64,000 nucleotides of DNA from Tenacibaculum sp. Bg11-29 (lineage in GTDB: Bacteria; Bacteroidota; Bacteroidia; Flavobacteriales; Flavobacteriaceae), in assembly GCF_002836595.1 (NCBI RefSeq), contig NZ_PJBB01000003.1, forward strand, positions 2,603,001-2,667,000. Direction: 5' to 3'. A model generated the notes under the pieces. The model was not told where the DNA came from, ran no database searches, and worked only from the letters and a program-made list of their open reading frames with translations. A program made the translations under genes and the position numbers. This document shows positions 46,892 to 55,858 of the stretch, piece after piece. Every line of letters starts with the position of its first letter. Position 1 is the stretch's first letter.

Positions 46892-47848
46892 ATGAAAAAC
46901 TACATAAAAGCAGCACGTTTACGAACTTTACCACTATCAATATCAGGGATTATTGTTGGAGCCTTTTTAGGAAATCAAGATTTTTTCAACAATATTATTG
47001 AAAGTAATAGTCAAACATTTTATTTTGTTTGTTGTGCAGGTTGTCCTACAATTTTACAATCACCAATTTTTTGGTTAGCAATTTTAACAACGATAGGATT
47101 TCAAGTATTATCAAACTTTGCAAATGATTATGGTGATGGTATAAAAGGTACTGATGATAATAGAGAAGGAGAAGCACGTATGGTTTCATCAGGTGCTATT
47201 ACTCCAAAACAAATGAAAATGGCAATGATAATTACAGGCGCTATAACTTTAGTAGTAGCACTGTTACTTATTTATGTTTCTTTCGGAAAAGACAATTTTT
47301 TATTTTCAGTAATTTTCTTTGGGTTAGGAGTCATATCAATTATTGCAGCAATTAAATATACCGTTGGTAAATCAGCGTATGGCTATAGCGGATTCGGAGA
47401 CGTATTTGTATTCCTGTTTTTTGGCTTATTAGCCGTAGTCGGTACTTATTTTTTATATGTCAAAAATTTAAATTTTATTATTTTCTTACCTGCAATAACA
47501 GTTGGTTTATTAAGTACGGCAGTGCTTAATTTAAATAACATGCGAGATATAGTAAATGATGCAAAAGTTAATAAAAACACATTAGTAGTTAAAATAGGAG
47601 CCAAGCTTGCTAAGTATTACCACTACGCTTTAATACTAGCTTCCTTTTTGTTTGCAGTAGTATATGTTATCATTACATTTCATTCACCACTACAATTTTT
47701 ATTTATAATAGCTTATTTACCAATATTAAAACACCTAATTTTTGTTTATAAAAATAAAGAAGAAGTGTTGTTAGACGGTGAATTAAAAAAAGTAGCATTA
47801 AGTACCTTTTTGTTTGCAATACTTTTTGGTATAGGGAACATTTTGTAA
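46892..47848 (+). CDS. menA: 1,4-dihydroxy-2-naphthoate prenyltransferase
   Basis: 318 residues, UbiA-family membrane protein with about nine helices. It attaches the polyprenyl chain to DHNA in menaquinone synthesis. The two aspartate motifs are SNFANDYGDGIKGTDD (~76-91) and NNMRDIVNDAKVNKNT (~212-227). Start MKNYIKAARLRTLPLSISG. An unusual loop CCAGCP (~49-54) after the first helix holds three cysteines. It precedes DUF4349, SRPBCC, menC, CPBP and menE genes on the same strand. Confidence 0.93.
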   Translation: MKNYIKAARLRTLPLSISGIIVGAFLGNQDFFNNIIESNSQTFYFVCCAGCPTILQSPIFWLAILTTIGFQVLSNFANDYGDGIKGTDDNREGEARMVSSGAITPKQMKMAMIITGAITLVVALLLIYVSFGKDNFLFSVIFFGLGVISIIAAIKYTVGKSAYGYSGFGDVFVFLFFGLLAVVGTYFLYVKNLNFIIFLPAITVGLLSTAVLNLNNMRDIVNDAKVNKNTLVVKIGAKLAKYYHYALILASFLFAVVYVIITFHSPLQFLFIIAYLPILKHLIFVYKNKEEVLLDGELKKVALSTFLFAILFGIGNIL

Positions 47849-47869
47849 ATTCCCAATAAAATAAAAAAC

Positions 47870-48667
47870 ATGAAAAATTTATTGAAAATTGCGCTAGTAT
47901 TTTTACTTTTTATAAGCTGTAGTAATGAGGGGAAAGTTACGTATGATAATTTTGGAACAGAAGAAGTAATAGAAAACTTCATTGAACCTACAAAAGAAAA
48001 AAATATAACCGAAGTAGTAGAACGAAAACTTATAAAAAAAGGAACTATCTCTTTTGAAACAGATAGTTTAATGAAAACCAGAAAGCACATACTAAAAGTA
48101 ACAAAAATATACAAAGGATATATTTCTGAAGACAGTGAAAACAAATCTTATAATAAAATAAATACAAACATTACTGTAAGAATACCTATTAATAAATTCG
48201 ATCAATTTTTAGCTGACGTATCATCAAAAGTGAAAAATTTTGACAGTAAAAACATTACAACAAGCGATGTAACTGAACAGTTTTTGGATGTGCAATCACG
48301 TTTAAAAGTAAAGAAAAAACTAGAAGAACGTTATACCCAATTATTATCGAAAACAAAATCGGTAAAAGAAATTTTAGAAGTAGAAAGAGAATTAAGTACT
48401 GTTAGATCAGAAGTAGAATCAATCGAAGGACGCCTAAAATATTTACAAAATCAAACATCATTTTCAACACTTAATATCCATTTTTACAAAAAAGAGATAA
48501 GCAAATCACCAACCAGAAGTTTTGGAAATAAATTAGGAAATGCATTTTTAAATGGAGTAGATAATATTAAAGATTTCTTTTTAGGGGTAGTAAATATTTG
48601 GCCATTTATCCTTTTAGGAATTGGTACATTTATTTTTATAAAAAGAAGACTTAAAAAAAAGAAATAA
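47870..48667 (+). CDS. DUF4349 lipoprotein
   Basis: 265 residues with a lipobox (FISCSNEG, ~16-18). Central DUF4349 domain with repeated strands (IPINKFDQFLADVSSK, ~101-116), a long helix with VKEILEVERELSTVRSEVESIEGRL (~165-190), and a C-terminal membrane helix followed by KRRLKKKK. Likely an envelope protein of unknown role. It lies 21 bases behind menA and 25 bases before the SRPBCC gene. Confidence 0.82.
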   Translation: MKNLLKIALVFLLFISCSNEGKVTYDNFGTEEVIENFIEPTKEKNITEVVERKLIKKGTISFETDSLMKTRKHILKVTKIYKGYISEDSENKSYNKINTNITVRIPINKFDQFLADVSSKVKNFDSKNITTSDVTEQFLDVQSRLKVKKKLEERYTQLLSKTKSVKEILEVERELSTVRSEVESIEGRLKYLQNQTSFSTLNIHFYKKEISKSPTRSFGNKLGNAFLNGVDNIKDFFLGVVNIWPFILLGIGTFIFIKRRLKKKK

Positions 48668-48692
48668 ACATATTTAATTTTATAGAATAAAA

Positions 48693-49205
48693 ATGAAAGC
48701 AGTAAAAATAGTTTTAGGAATTGTAACCGCATTTGTACTGGTATTTCTTTTAACAGGAATAATTGTTACAGAAGTTAAGTATACCGCTGAAATAGAAATA
48801 AACAAACCTATAAATGAGGTTTTTAAAAATTTCGAAAATGTTGACTTCATGAAAAAATGGTTGCCAGAAGTTAAATCGATAGAACCAATTGAAGAAAAAA
48901 AGGGAGTACTAGGTAGTACTTATGCAATGACTGTTATTAATCAAGGGCAAGAAATGAAAATGGTTGAAAAAATAACAGCATATATACCTAATGAAAAAAT
49001 GACATTTCAGTTTGATTCTGACCAGATGACTAAAATTGATGACTACAATTTTATAGCAAATGGTAATAAAACAAAAATGATACAAAATTGCAGTGTAAAT
49101 AGTAAATCATACATGACAGCATGCTTATTTCCTTATTTTAAAGGAACATTTAAAAACTTAAGTTTAAGTTATATGAAACGATTTAAAGAAGAAGTAGAAA
49201 AATAA
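48693..49205 (+). CDS. SRPBCC (START-like) membrane-anchored protein
   Basis: 170 residues with an N-terminal membrane helix (~6-24, IVLGIVTAFVLVFLLTGII). The rest is a polyketide-cyclase/START-like domain: EIEINKPINEVFKNFENVDFMKKWLPEVKSIE (~32-64), a hydrophobic ligand cavity fold. Ligand and role unknown. Same unit as DUF4349; a flavobacterial intergenic repeat follows. Confidence 0.8.
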   Translation: MKAVKIVLGIVTAFVLVFLLTGIIVTEVKYTAEIEINKPINEVFKNFENVDFMKKWLPEVKSIEPIEEKKGVLGSTYAMTVINQGQEMKMVEKITAYIPNEKMTFQFDSDQMTKIDDYNFIANGNKTKMIQNCSVNSKSYMTACLFPYFKGTFKNLSLSYMKRFKEEVEK

Positions 49206-49210
49206 ACTTT

Positions 49211-49290
49211 TTGGCGTTCGAGCGGGCTTTACACTACAATTTTTTTACTCGTACCTCACAAAAAGATTTTCATTGCAATACCTAACGCAA
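49211..49290. repeat. Flavobacterial-type intergenic palindromic repeat
   Basis: GGCGTT...AACGC ends with internal imperfect pairing (ACAATTTTTTT with AAAAAGATTTT). It resembles the repeated GC-richer intergenic element seen in many flavobacterial genomes. It lies between the SRPBCC gene and menC. Recognised from memory of the pattern; copy number in this genome is not visible. Confidence 0.5.
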
Positions 49291-49307
49291 ATCAACAATA
49301 ATCAAAG

Positions 49308-50348
49308 ATGATAAAAGCAACCTATCATAAACATCTTCTTAAATTTAAGCAAGCAAGCGGAACATCTCGCGGAATTTTAAGAACCAAAGAAACTTGGTTT
49401 ATAAAGCTATCAAAAGATAATAAACAAGGTTTTGGAGAATGCGGATTGTTTAGAGGTTTGAGTGTTGATGATACACCTAATTATGAAGAAAAATTAAAAT
49501 GGGTTTGTGAAAATATTAATCAAGGGTTAGAAATATTATTGTTAGAAACTGCTCACTTCCCGTCTATTCAATTCGGATTAGAGCAAGCTTTTTTATCTTT
49601 ACAGGCAGATAATCCGTTCGAATTATTTCCTTCAGACTTTACAAAAGGAAAACAAAACATTCCGATTAACGGATTAATTTGGATGGGAGATAAGTCTTTT
49701 ATGCAACAGCAAATAAAAGATAAGTTGGCACAAGGTTTTTCAACAATTAAAATGAAAATTGGAGCAATAGACTTTGATACAGAAATAAACTTATTAAAAT
49801 CAATTAGAAACCAATTCTCAGCAAAAGAAATAACCTTACGAGTAGATGCAAACGGAGGATTTACACCAAATGATGCCTTAGAAAAGTTAAAACGATTATC
49901 TGAATTAGAAATACATTCAATCGAACAACCTATAGAACAAGGACAATGGCAAGAGATGGCAAGTTTGTGTGAAAAAACACCGCTACCAATAGCTTTAGAC
50001 GAAGAGTTGATAGGTGTTTTTACATCCGAAGAAAAAGAAAAATGTATCGAAACAATAAAACCTCAATACATTATTTTAAAACCAAGTTTAGTTGGTGGTT
50101 TTAAAGGGAGTGAAGAATGGATTTCGATAGCTAAAAATTACAAAGCAGATAATTGGATAACATCAGCATTAGAAAGCAATGTAGGATTAAATGCAATAGC
50201 ACAATTTACATATATATTAAATAATCCTTTACCCCAAGGGCTAGGAACAGGTGGTTTATTTACCAATAATTTCGATAGTCCGTTAGAAGTCTCAAACGGC
50301 AGTTTGGGTTATAATAAACAAAAAGAATGGGAATTTAATTTTGACTAA
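49308..50348 (+). CDS. menC: o-Succinylbenzoate synthase (enolase superfamily)
   Basis: 346 residues. Dehydrates SHCHC to o-succinylbenzoate. Enolase-superfamily motifs: STIKMKIGAIDF (~144-155) with the KxK general base, LRVDANGGF (~177-185), SIEQPIEQ (~205-212), ALDEELIG (~231-238) and KPSLVGGFKG (~257-266). The family is close to dipeptide epimerases, but location with menA and menE makes OSB synthase the best call. Starts ATG at 49308. Confidence 0.88.
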   Translation: MIKATYHKHLLKFKQASGTSRGILRTKETWFIKLSKDNKQGFGECGLFRGLSVDDTPNYEEKLKWVCENINQGLEILLLETAHFPSIQFGLEQAFLSLQADNPFELFPSDFTKGKQNIPINGLIWMGDKSFMQQQIKDKLAQGFSTIKMKIGAIDFDTEINLLKSIRNQFSAKEITLRVDANGGFTPNDALEKLKRLSELEIHSIEQPIEQGQWQEMASLCEKTPLPIALDEELIGVFTSEEKEKCIETIKPQYIILKPSLVGGFKGSEEWISIAKNYKADNWITSALESNVGLNAIAQFTYILNNPLPQGLGTGGLFTNNFDSPLEVSNGSLGYNKQKEWEFNFD

Positions 50349-50352
50349 CGTT

Positions 50353-50373
50353 ATTCTGAACTTGTTTCAGAAT
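50353..50373. repeat. Short intergenic palindrome
   Basis: ATTCTGAA/TTCAGAAT pairs around a 5-base loop. This resembles the 'TTCTGAACTTGTTTCAGAA' element common between flavobacterial genes; just behind menC. Confidence 0.5.
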
Positions 50374-50397
50374 CTCATCATACATTATAAATAACAT

Positions 50398-51330
50398 ATG
50401 AATTTTATACAACAAGCATATAAAGGAAGAAATAGTTGGCCGTATTACTTGGGCGGTATTTTATTAGTCATATTTGGCTGGCAATTTGTAGGAATAATTC
50501 CGTTAACAATTACAGCAGCATTACACTCATCAGGTATTGGAGAGTTTACTCGTGCAGCTAATGATAGCTTTATGGGACTAGGAATAAACAAAAATTTATT
50601 CTTATTCATAATGATACTAATGTTTGCTATTGGATTACTTTTTTTATTTATAACAATAAAATATATTCATAAAAGAGCTGTAAAAACATTGATAACAAGT
50701 AGAGAGACTATTGATTGGAAACGATTTTGGTTTGGATTTATAACTTTCGGAATCGTTGCCTTAATAGTAACATTTTTAGGCATATTTTTATCACCAGAAA
50801 ATTATACGTGGAATTTTAAACCCGTTCCATTTTTTACCTTAGTAGCAATTTCTTTTTTATTTTTGCCGTTGCAAACAAGTTTTGAAGAGTTACTCTTTAG
50901 AGGATATTTTATGCAAGGTTTAGGAACTTGGTTTAAAAACAGGTGGGTGCCATTAATTATAACATCAATAGCATTTGGTTTATTACATGGAGCAAATCCA
51001 GAAGTTGAAAAATTAGGATACATTTCTATGGTATTTTATATAGGAACAGGATTCTTTTTTGGTATTGCAACTTTAATGGATGAAGGAACAGAGTTGGCTT
51101 TAGGTTTACATGCGGTAAATAATATAATAGCGGCATTTTTAGTAACTACAAATTGGACTGTTTTTCAAACAGATGCGCTGTTTATAGATATTTCAGAACC
51201 ATCAGTAGAAGTAGAAATGTTTTCTTTAGTATTTGTAATTTATCCACTAATGCTGTTTTTATTTTCTAAAAAATACGGTTGGAAAAATTGGAAAGAGAAA
51301 TTATTTGGTAGCATAGAAAAACCAACCTAA
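50398..51330 (+). CDS. CPBP-family intramembrane glutamic protease
   Basis: 310 residues with about eight membrane helices. The CPBP (Abi) motifs are all present: SFEELLFRGYF (~161-171), FGLLHG (~194-199) and HAVNN (~239-243). Members process or modify membrane proteins such as prenylated peptides. Host protein target unknown. Located between menC and menE on the same strand; the function need not be linked to menaquinone. Confidence 0.86.
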   Translation: MNFIQQAYKGRNSWPYYLGGILLVIFGWQFVGIIPLTITAALHSSGIGEFTRAANDSFMGLGINKNLFLFIMILMFAIGLLFLFITIKYIHKRAVKTLITSRETIDWKRFWFGFITFGIVALIVTFLGIFLSPENYTWNFKPVPFFTLVAISFLFLPLQTSFEELLFRGYFMQGLGTWFKNRWVPLIITSIAFGLLHGANPEVEKLGYISMVFYIGTGFFFGIATLMDEGTELALGLHAVNNIIAAFLVTTNWTVFQTDALFIDISEPSVEVEMFSLVFVIYPLMLFLFSKKYGWKNWKEKLFGSIEKPT

Positions 51331-51402
51331 GGGTTATTATGAGATTGAATAACGAAGTGATTTTTAATTAGTCGATTACTTCATTTTATTTAAAAGTGGA
51401 AA

Positions 51403-52461
51403 ATGAAAAATCAGATTCATAAAAAATTTAAGTTAAACGGAAAATCATTTTTATCAGAAGATGAATTAATCGATTTTTCTAAAACTATTTCAAACTCTGT
51501 AGTTACTTTTTTAACTGATTGGTTTAACGAAAATGATTTTGTAATTGTACAAACCTCAGGATCTACCGGAAAACCGAAACCAATTGCTTTAAAAAAAGAG
51601 TTTATGAAAAACTCAGCTTTAGCTACTGGAGCATTTTTTAATTTAAAAGAAAATACAACAGCATTGTTATGCTTATCTACCGATTATATTGCAGGTAAAA
51701 TGATGTTAGTTCGTGCATTAACTTTAGGTTGGCAGTTAGATATTATAACAACAGAAGCAAGTCCTTTAAAAGAAATAAACAAGCAATATGATTTTTCGGC
51801 AATGGTTCCGTTACAATTACGAAACTCACTAAACGAATTACATAGGGTAAATAAATTGATTGTTGGTGGAGGCGTAGTGTCTAACGATTTAATTGATGCT
51901 ATTCAGACTATTTCAACAAAAGTATTCGCAACCTATGGTATGACTGAGACCATTACTCATATCGCCATAAAAAAATTAAATAATTTTACGTCATTAAAAG
52001 GAGAAACTAAGAAACAGTCTTTTTACGAAACCTTACCTAATGTGAAAATTGATGTAGATGCTAGAAGTTGTTTAATTATTGAAGCACAAAAAGTATCATC
52101 AGAAATAATTAGTACGAATGATGTTGTTAAAATAATTTCTGAAACTGAATTTGAATGGTTAGGACGTTATGATAACGTAATAAACTCTGGAGGAATAAAA
52201 CTACATCCAGAAAAAATAGAAGAAAAATTATCAGAGATAATAACAAACCGCTTTTTTGTGATTGGTATGCCTGATGCTATTTTAGGAGAAAAATTAATTT
52301 TAATTATTGAAGGAACAAAGGGAACGATTGATTATAGCTTACTTAGAAATTTAACTAAATACGAAACTCCAAAAAAGATTTATTTCTTAGATAAATTTAT
52401 TGAAACAGCAACAAAAAAAATACAACGAAAAAAAACATTAAAACTTTTATCGATATTTTAA
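51403..52461 (+). CDS. menE: o-Succinylbenzoate-CoA ligase (AMP-binding)
   Basis: 352 residues, shorter than many acyl-CoA synthetases, as typical for Bacteroidota MenE. The P-loop is VQTSGSTGKPKPI (~48-60), the A5 motif is YGMTETITHIA (~178-188), and the hinge GRYDNVINSGGIKLHPEKIE (~260-279) is intact. A catalytic C-terminal Lys lies in TATKKIQRKKT. Activates OSB with CoA for ring closure to DHNA. Completes the menA-menC-menE set in this window. Confidence 0.91.
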   Translation: MKNQIHKKFKLNGKSFLSEDELIDFSKTISNSVVTFLTDWFNENDFVIVQTSGSTGKPKPIALKKEFMKNSALATGAFFNLKENTTALLCLSTDYIAGKMMLVRALTLGWQLDIITTEASPLKEINKQYDFSAMVPLQLRNSLNELHRVNKLIVGGGVVSNDLIDAIQTISTKVFATYGMTETITHIAIKKLNNFTSLKGETKKQSFYETLPNVKIDVDARSCLIIEAQKVSSEIISTNDVVKIISETEFEWLGRYDNVINSGGIKLHPEKIEEKLSEIITNRFFVIGMPDAILGEKLILIIEGTKGTIDYSLLRNLTKYETPKKIYFLDKFIETATKKIQRKKTLKLLSIF

Positions 52462-52464
52462 AAT

Positions 52465-52506
52465 CCCCGCACTTTTGGAGCGGGGTAGTTCATTTAAAAT
52501 GAACTT
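52465..52506. repeat. Two hairpins behind menE
   Basis: CCCCGC/GCGGGG (52465-52485) and the palindrome AGTTCATTT/AAATGAACT (52487-52505). Together they could act as a terminator for menE or be an intergenic repeat. No long T-run. Confidence 0.45.
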
Positions 52507-52572
52507 AATTATATAATCAAAACTAGATATCCTGTTTTTACTAAATTACATGAGGATAAAAGCTTGAAAATA

Positions 52573-53445
52573 TTAAGTTTTGTCTTTAAAATAATCAGGC
52601 TTCCAAATCAGATTTCCAAAAATAATTTTTAATTTATCTTTTTTTGTTCTACACATTTTAACATCTTTCCAAATATTTTTGTACTCAATAAAATTTATTG
52701 TTATTGGATTATTTGTTTCAATATTCTTTGTAAGTCCATAAATAACTTTTTCTTCTTCTCTTTGAAAAGTCCCAAATAATTTATCCCAAATAATTAAAAA
52801 ACCACCATAATTTTTGTCAAGATACTTGTTGTTAGAGCCGTGATGCACACGATGTACAGAAGGTGTATTAAATACTTCATCTAACCAACCTAATTTACCA
52901 ATACGTTCGGTATGAATCCACGTTTGAAACTGTGCAACTAAAATTAAACTTACAATAGCTTGAAAAGGAGAAAAGCCGATTAATATCATTGGTATTAAGA
53001 AAATCCATTCAAAAAGGCCTTCAACAATACTAAGTCTAAAAGAAATCGTTAAATTATAATCTTTTGATGAATGATGTACACTATGGCTTGCCCATAAAAT
53101 ACGATGTTCGTGCTCTATACGGTGCATCCAGTAATAAGTAAAATCAGCTACAAAAAATGCGATTATCCATGTAAAAACATTCATAGGGATGTTTAGTGGA
53201 GTTAGCCAATGAAATAACATTAAACAAATAACACCTACCGAACCTATAATTGCTTTTTCTAGTAGTTGGTTTATTAAAAAAATAATAAAGTTTGCTCCAG
53301 AATCTTTCCATCGTCGTTCTTTAGATGAGAAAAAATCTAGAATAATCTCTAAGATTATCAACCCTAAATTAAATAAAAAAAAGTAAACGACAAATGTCAT
53401 TATTCCAGATGCTTCGAAAAGAGATACTAGTTTTGAAAAACTCAT
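52573..53445 (-). CDS. Sterol desaturase/fatty-acid hydroxylase family protein
   Basis: 290 residues with several membrane helices. The eight-histidine signature is seen as HRIEHEH (~111-117), HSVHHSS (~124-130) and HRVHHGSN (~201-208), binding a di-iron centre. It would hydroxylate or desaturate a lipid; substrate unknown (fatty acid or carotenoid are options). Twenty-five bases behind the secreted-protein gene, so controlled by the same promoter, which carries the shared AraC-type operator candidate. Confidence 0.9.
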   Translation of the reverse strand: MSFSKLVSLFEASGIMTFVVYFFLFNLGLIILEIILDFFSSKERRWKDSGANFIIFLINQLLEKAIIGSVGVICLMLFHWLTPLNIPMNVFTWIIAFFVADFTYYWMHRIEHEHRILWASHSVHHSSKDYNLTISFRLSIVEGLFEWIFLIPMILIGFSPFQAIVSLILVAQFQTWIHTERIGKLGWLDEVFNTPSVHRVHHGSNNKYLDKNYGGFLIIWDKLFGTFQREEEKVIYGLTKNIETNNPITINFIEYKNIWKDVKMCRTKKDKLKIIFGNLIWKPDYFKDKT

Positions 53446-53470
53446 AATAGGTATATTTAAGATGAATAAT

Positions 53471-53875
53471 TTATTTTAAACGTTTCCATATTTCTGTATC
53501 TGAATACCCCAAAACGGAATAACTAACATTTAAAGTGTTTTCGTTTTTAAGAAGTAGATTGGCTTTAAATTCATAATCTACACCATTATCATTATATATA
53601 TAGATTGCTTTTCCTTTTCGGTTATTTAAAATTATATTTTTCATAACTAAAGATTCATATTTACCTTTTTTTCCGCTATCATCTTTAATAGATACTGAAT
53701 AACATTTTAGTTTTTCTTCTACATATTTAAATTGATATGTAATATAAACTGTCTCATTATTTTCTTTATAAGTAGTTTCCCACTTACCTGTTAATGCGTC
53801 ATTAGTTTGAGATCTAACTACTGTTGTAGCTATTAGTAGTACTAAAATTGTTACTGTTTTTTTTATTGTGTTCAT
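53471..53875 (-). CDS. Secreted protein, lipocalin/DUF2147-like
   Basis: 134 residues with a signal peptide ending at VVRSQ (~22). The mature domain begins with ALTGKWETTYKENNETVYI and is all beta, as in small secreted lipocalin- or DUF2147-like proteins (LTGKWE and WKR ends). First gene of the unit with the desaturase. The promoter has a TACTTTTG -7 element and a conserved 33-bp motif shared with another promoter beyond the adjacent AraC gene. Function unknown. Confidence 0.68.
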   Translation of the reverse strand: MNTIKKTVTILVLLIATTVVRSQTNDALTGKWETTYKENNETVYITYQFKYVEEKLKCYSVSIKDDSGKKGKYESLVMKNIILNNRKGKAIYIYNDNGVDYEFKANLLLKNENTLNVSYSVLGYSDTEIWKRLK

Positions 53876-53900
53876 TTTAAATTGTTTTAATTTAACAACA

Positions 53901-53965
53901 CAAAAGTATTATGAGGATTTTTAAAAAATGCGCTTCCCTATAATAGCAAACATAAAAAATGTCTT
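53901..53965 (-). promoter_or_regulatory. Promoter with motif shared with 55859-55924 (AraC operator candidate)
   Basis: -7 element TACTTTTG on the minus strand (complement of 53901-53908) followed 25 bases upstream by a motif that on the plus strand reads TTCCCTATAATA, then AAAAA and TGTCTT (53934-53965). The same motif occurs in front of the OMP gene with the identical 25-base gap. No good -33 TTTG is present, consistent with activator dependence. Confidence 0.65.
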
Positions 53966-53987
53966 AGTATAACGGGTAATACTAATT

Positions 53988-55121
53988 TTAGATAGAATTA
54001 TGTGCCTTTTTAAACGCTGTTGGTGTTTGCGAAGTATTTTTTTTAAATGCTGAATAAAATGCAGCTTTACTATTAAAACCGACATCTAAAGAAATTGCAA
54101 AAATGGTATCTGGTTTTGGTTGAAGCAGCTTTTTTTTCGCTTCTTCAATTCTAAAATTATTAATAAAATCAGGAAAACTCATTTGAGCATTCTGATTTAT
54201 AGCTTGCGAAATATGATGAATTGATTTTCCTAGTTTTTCTGATAATGTATTTAGTTTTATATCAAAATCTAAATATAATTTTTCATTTTTCACTAAATAA
54301 TTAATTTCATTAAAAAGCTCTGAAGAATCAATTAATGATGATTTGGTGTATTTATTTTTAGTAACTTTTGGTAAATCTTCAAAATTACCAGTAAAAGCAA
54401 ATACAGGAAAGTGCATAATAGAAAAAGTAAAAACGAAAAAGAAAATAGAAATGAGCAATGTTTCAAATTTCATATAAGCAGCATAGCTTTCAAACACTTT
54501 TGAATTGTTGATTCTAAAACTTCCTACAATTTCACTTATAAAAGTACCTAATTGCAATAACACAAATGCAATTAGCACTAATTTTATCCACTTATATTTA
54601 AATATCTCACTTTCATTTAAATCTACAATAAATGGTGATTTGTATAGCCTTAAAAATGCTAGTGTAAATAACAAAATATTAATAAAACTTGTTATAATAT
54701 ATTCTAATTCTAACCACTCATTATAATTAGATTTTGAAACAAACTCTATGAATTCTTGTAGTGAATTATATTCGAAAAGAGGAAAAAAGAAAATCCAACG
54801 CAAAATGGTATATCCAACAACAATAAGTACTCCCTTTTTTAGATTGATTGTTGTGTTTGTAAATAAAACAACGAAATAATAGAGAAGAAAGCCTAATAAA
54901 TGAGTAAATAAATATGAAATTCCAAAATAAGATGTATTCCCTTTATTGTTTATTATAATGTAGTAATCGAATGCAGTAAATGTATAGACTAAAACAATCA
55001 TTGCTAAAACGATTTTAATCTTTTTGTTTTTTCCTAAACCTGATTTTTTAAATAGAATAAAAATCAATAATAAAACGCCTATTATTTGGCTTAATAAAGG
55101 TGTGATATCTAATACATTCAT
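53988..55121 (-). CDS. AraC-family regulator with membrane domain
   Basis: 377 residues. The N-terminal ~245 contain about seven membrane helices, then a cytosolic AraC/XylS C-terminal domain: LGKSIHHISQAINQNAQMSFPDFINNFRIEEAKKKL and FNSKAAFYSAFKKNTSQTPTAFKKA (~290-375). Type known from Bacteroidota, sensing an envelope or lipid signal. Sits between two promoters sharing a 33-bp motif, hence the likely activator of both. No copy of the motif is visible before its own start. Confidence 0.9.
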   Translation of the reverse strand: MNVLDITPLLSQIIGVLLLIFILFKKSGLGKNKKIKIVLAMIVLVYTFTAFDYYIIINNKGNTSYFGISYLFTHLLGFLLYYFVVLFTNTTINLKKGVLIVVGYTILRWIFFFPLFEYNSLQEFIEFVSKSNYNEWLELEYIITSFINILLFTLAFLRLYKSPFIVDLNESEIFKYKWIKLVLIAFVLLQLGTFISEIVGSFRINNSKVFESYAAYMKFETLLISIFFFVFTFSIMHFPVFAFTGNFEDLPKVTKNKYTKSSLIDSSELFNEINYLVKNEKLYLDFDIKLNTLSEKLGKSIHHISQAINQNAQMSFPDFINNFRIEEAKKKLLQPKPDTIFAISLDVGFNSKAAFYSAFKKNTSQTPTAFKKAHNSI

Positions 55122-55157
55122 CTAACAAAAATAGTATTTTGATAATAATAAATCAGG

Positions 55158-55190
55158 AAAAAAAGCAACCTAAAGCACGTTGCTTTTTTT
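55158..55190 (-). terminator. Terminator of the OMP pseudogene unit
   Basis: AAAAAAAGCAAC/GTTGCTTTTTTT 12-bp stem with a short loop and T-run on the minus strand, behind the stop at 55218. Confidence 0.8.
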
Positions 55191-55217
55191 GCTGTAAATC
55201 CTTAAATATAAATCTAA

Positions 55218-55766
55218 TTAATTCTTAAAATTTATAAGATAACAAAAATTGAAAAACTTTATTTTATGCTTACCTGGTGTTTTTGTGATATCTTTTAAAC
55301 CTAAGTTATAACGTGCATCAATACCAATAGTTTCACTTATTTGATAATTAAGTCCTATTACTGCTGATAAATCTAGTTTTTTGTAATTACTCTTAGCTAG
55401 AGTTCCTCCTGATTTACTCAATAAATAACCTAGTTGCGGACCAGCTTCAATACTAATTTTGTTAATTGGGGAGAACTTTGCTAAAACAGGCACATTTATA
55501 TAATTTAATTTTAAATTGTTTGAACCAAATTTAGCACCTTGTTTAGAGTAAAGTAACTCTGGTTGAATAGAAAATTTATCTGACATTTTAAATTCAGCAA
55601 AGGCACCTATAACCATTCCAAGTTTATTTTTACCATTATTAATTTTTGATAAATTTACCCCACCTTTTATCCCAAAAATAGTAGTATTATCTGATTGCGC
55701 ATTAATCGTGGTATTTCCTATAAATAGTAGTGATAATACTAAGACTCATTTTTTTAATAAATTCAT
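55218..55766 (-). pseudogene. Outer-membrane beta-barrel protein with nonsense codon in the signal peptide
   Basis: From the ATG at 55766 the frame reads MNLLKK, then TGA (55748-55746), then VLVLSLLFIGNTTINAQSDN... into the OMP_b-brl_2-like (PorT-type) barrel through to 55218. A frame from the internal ATG at 55616 cannot carry a signal peptide. The stop at codon 7 falls inside a clear signal peptide, so export should fail unless the stop is read through or is a sequencing error. It has the second copy of the shared promoter motif. Confidence 0.8.
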
Positions 55767-55858
55767 AGTTCTTTGTTTTAAACTATTTTTACTTTTTTTC
55801 ATTTTTAATAATTCTAATAGTTTATTTAAAAATTGAATCCTCATTCAAAATTCTAATG

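Noticed and set aside
55746..55748. TGA in the OMP signal peptide read as selenocysteine or a reassigned codon
   Set aside because: Inside a signal peptide a selenocysteine is not meaningful, and normal genes here use TGA as a stop.
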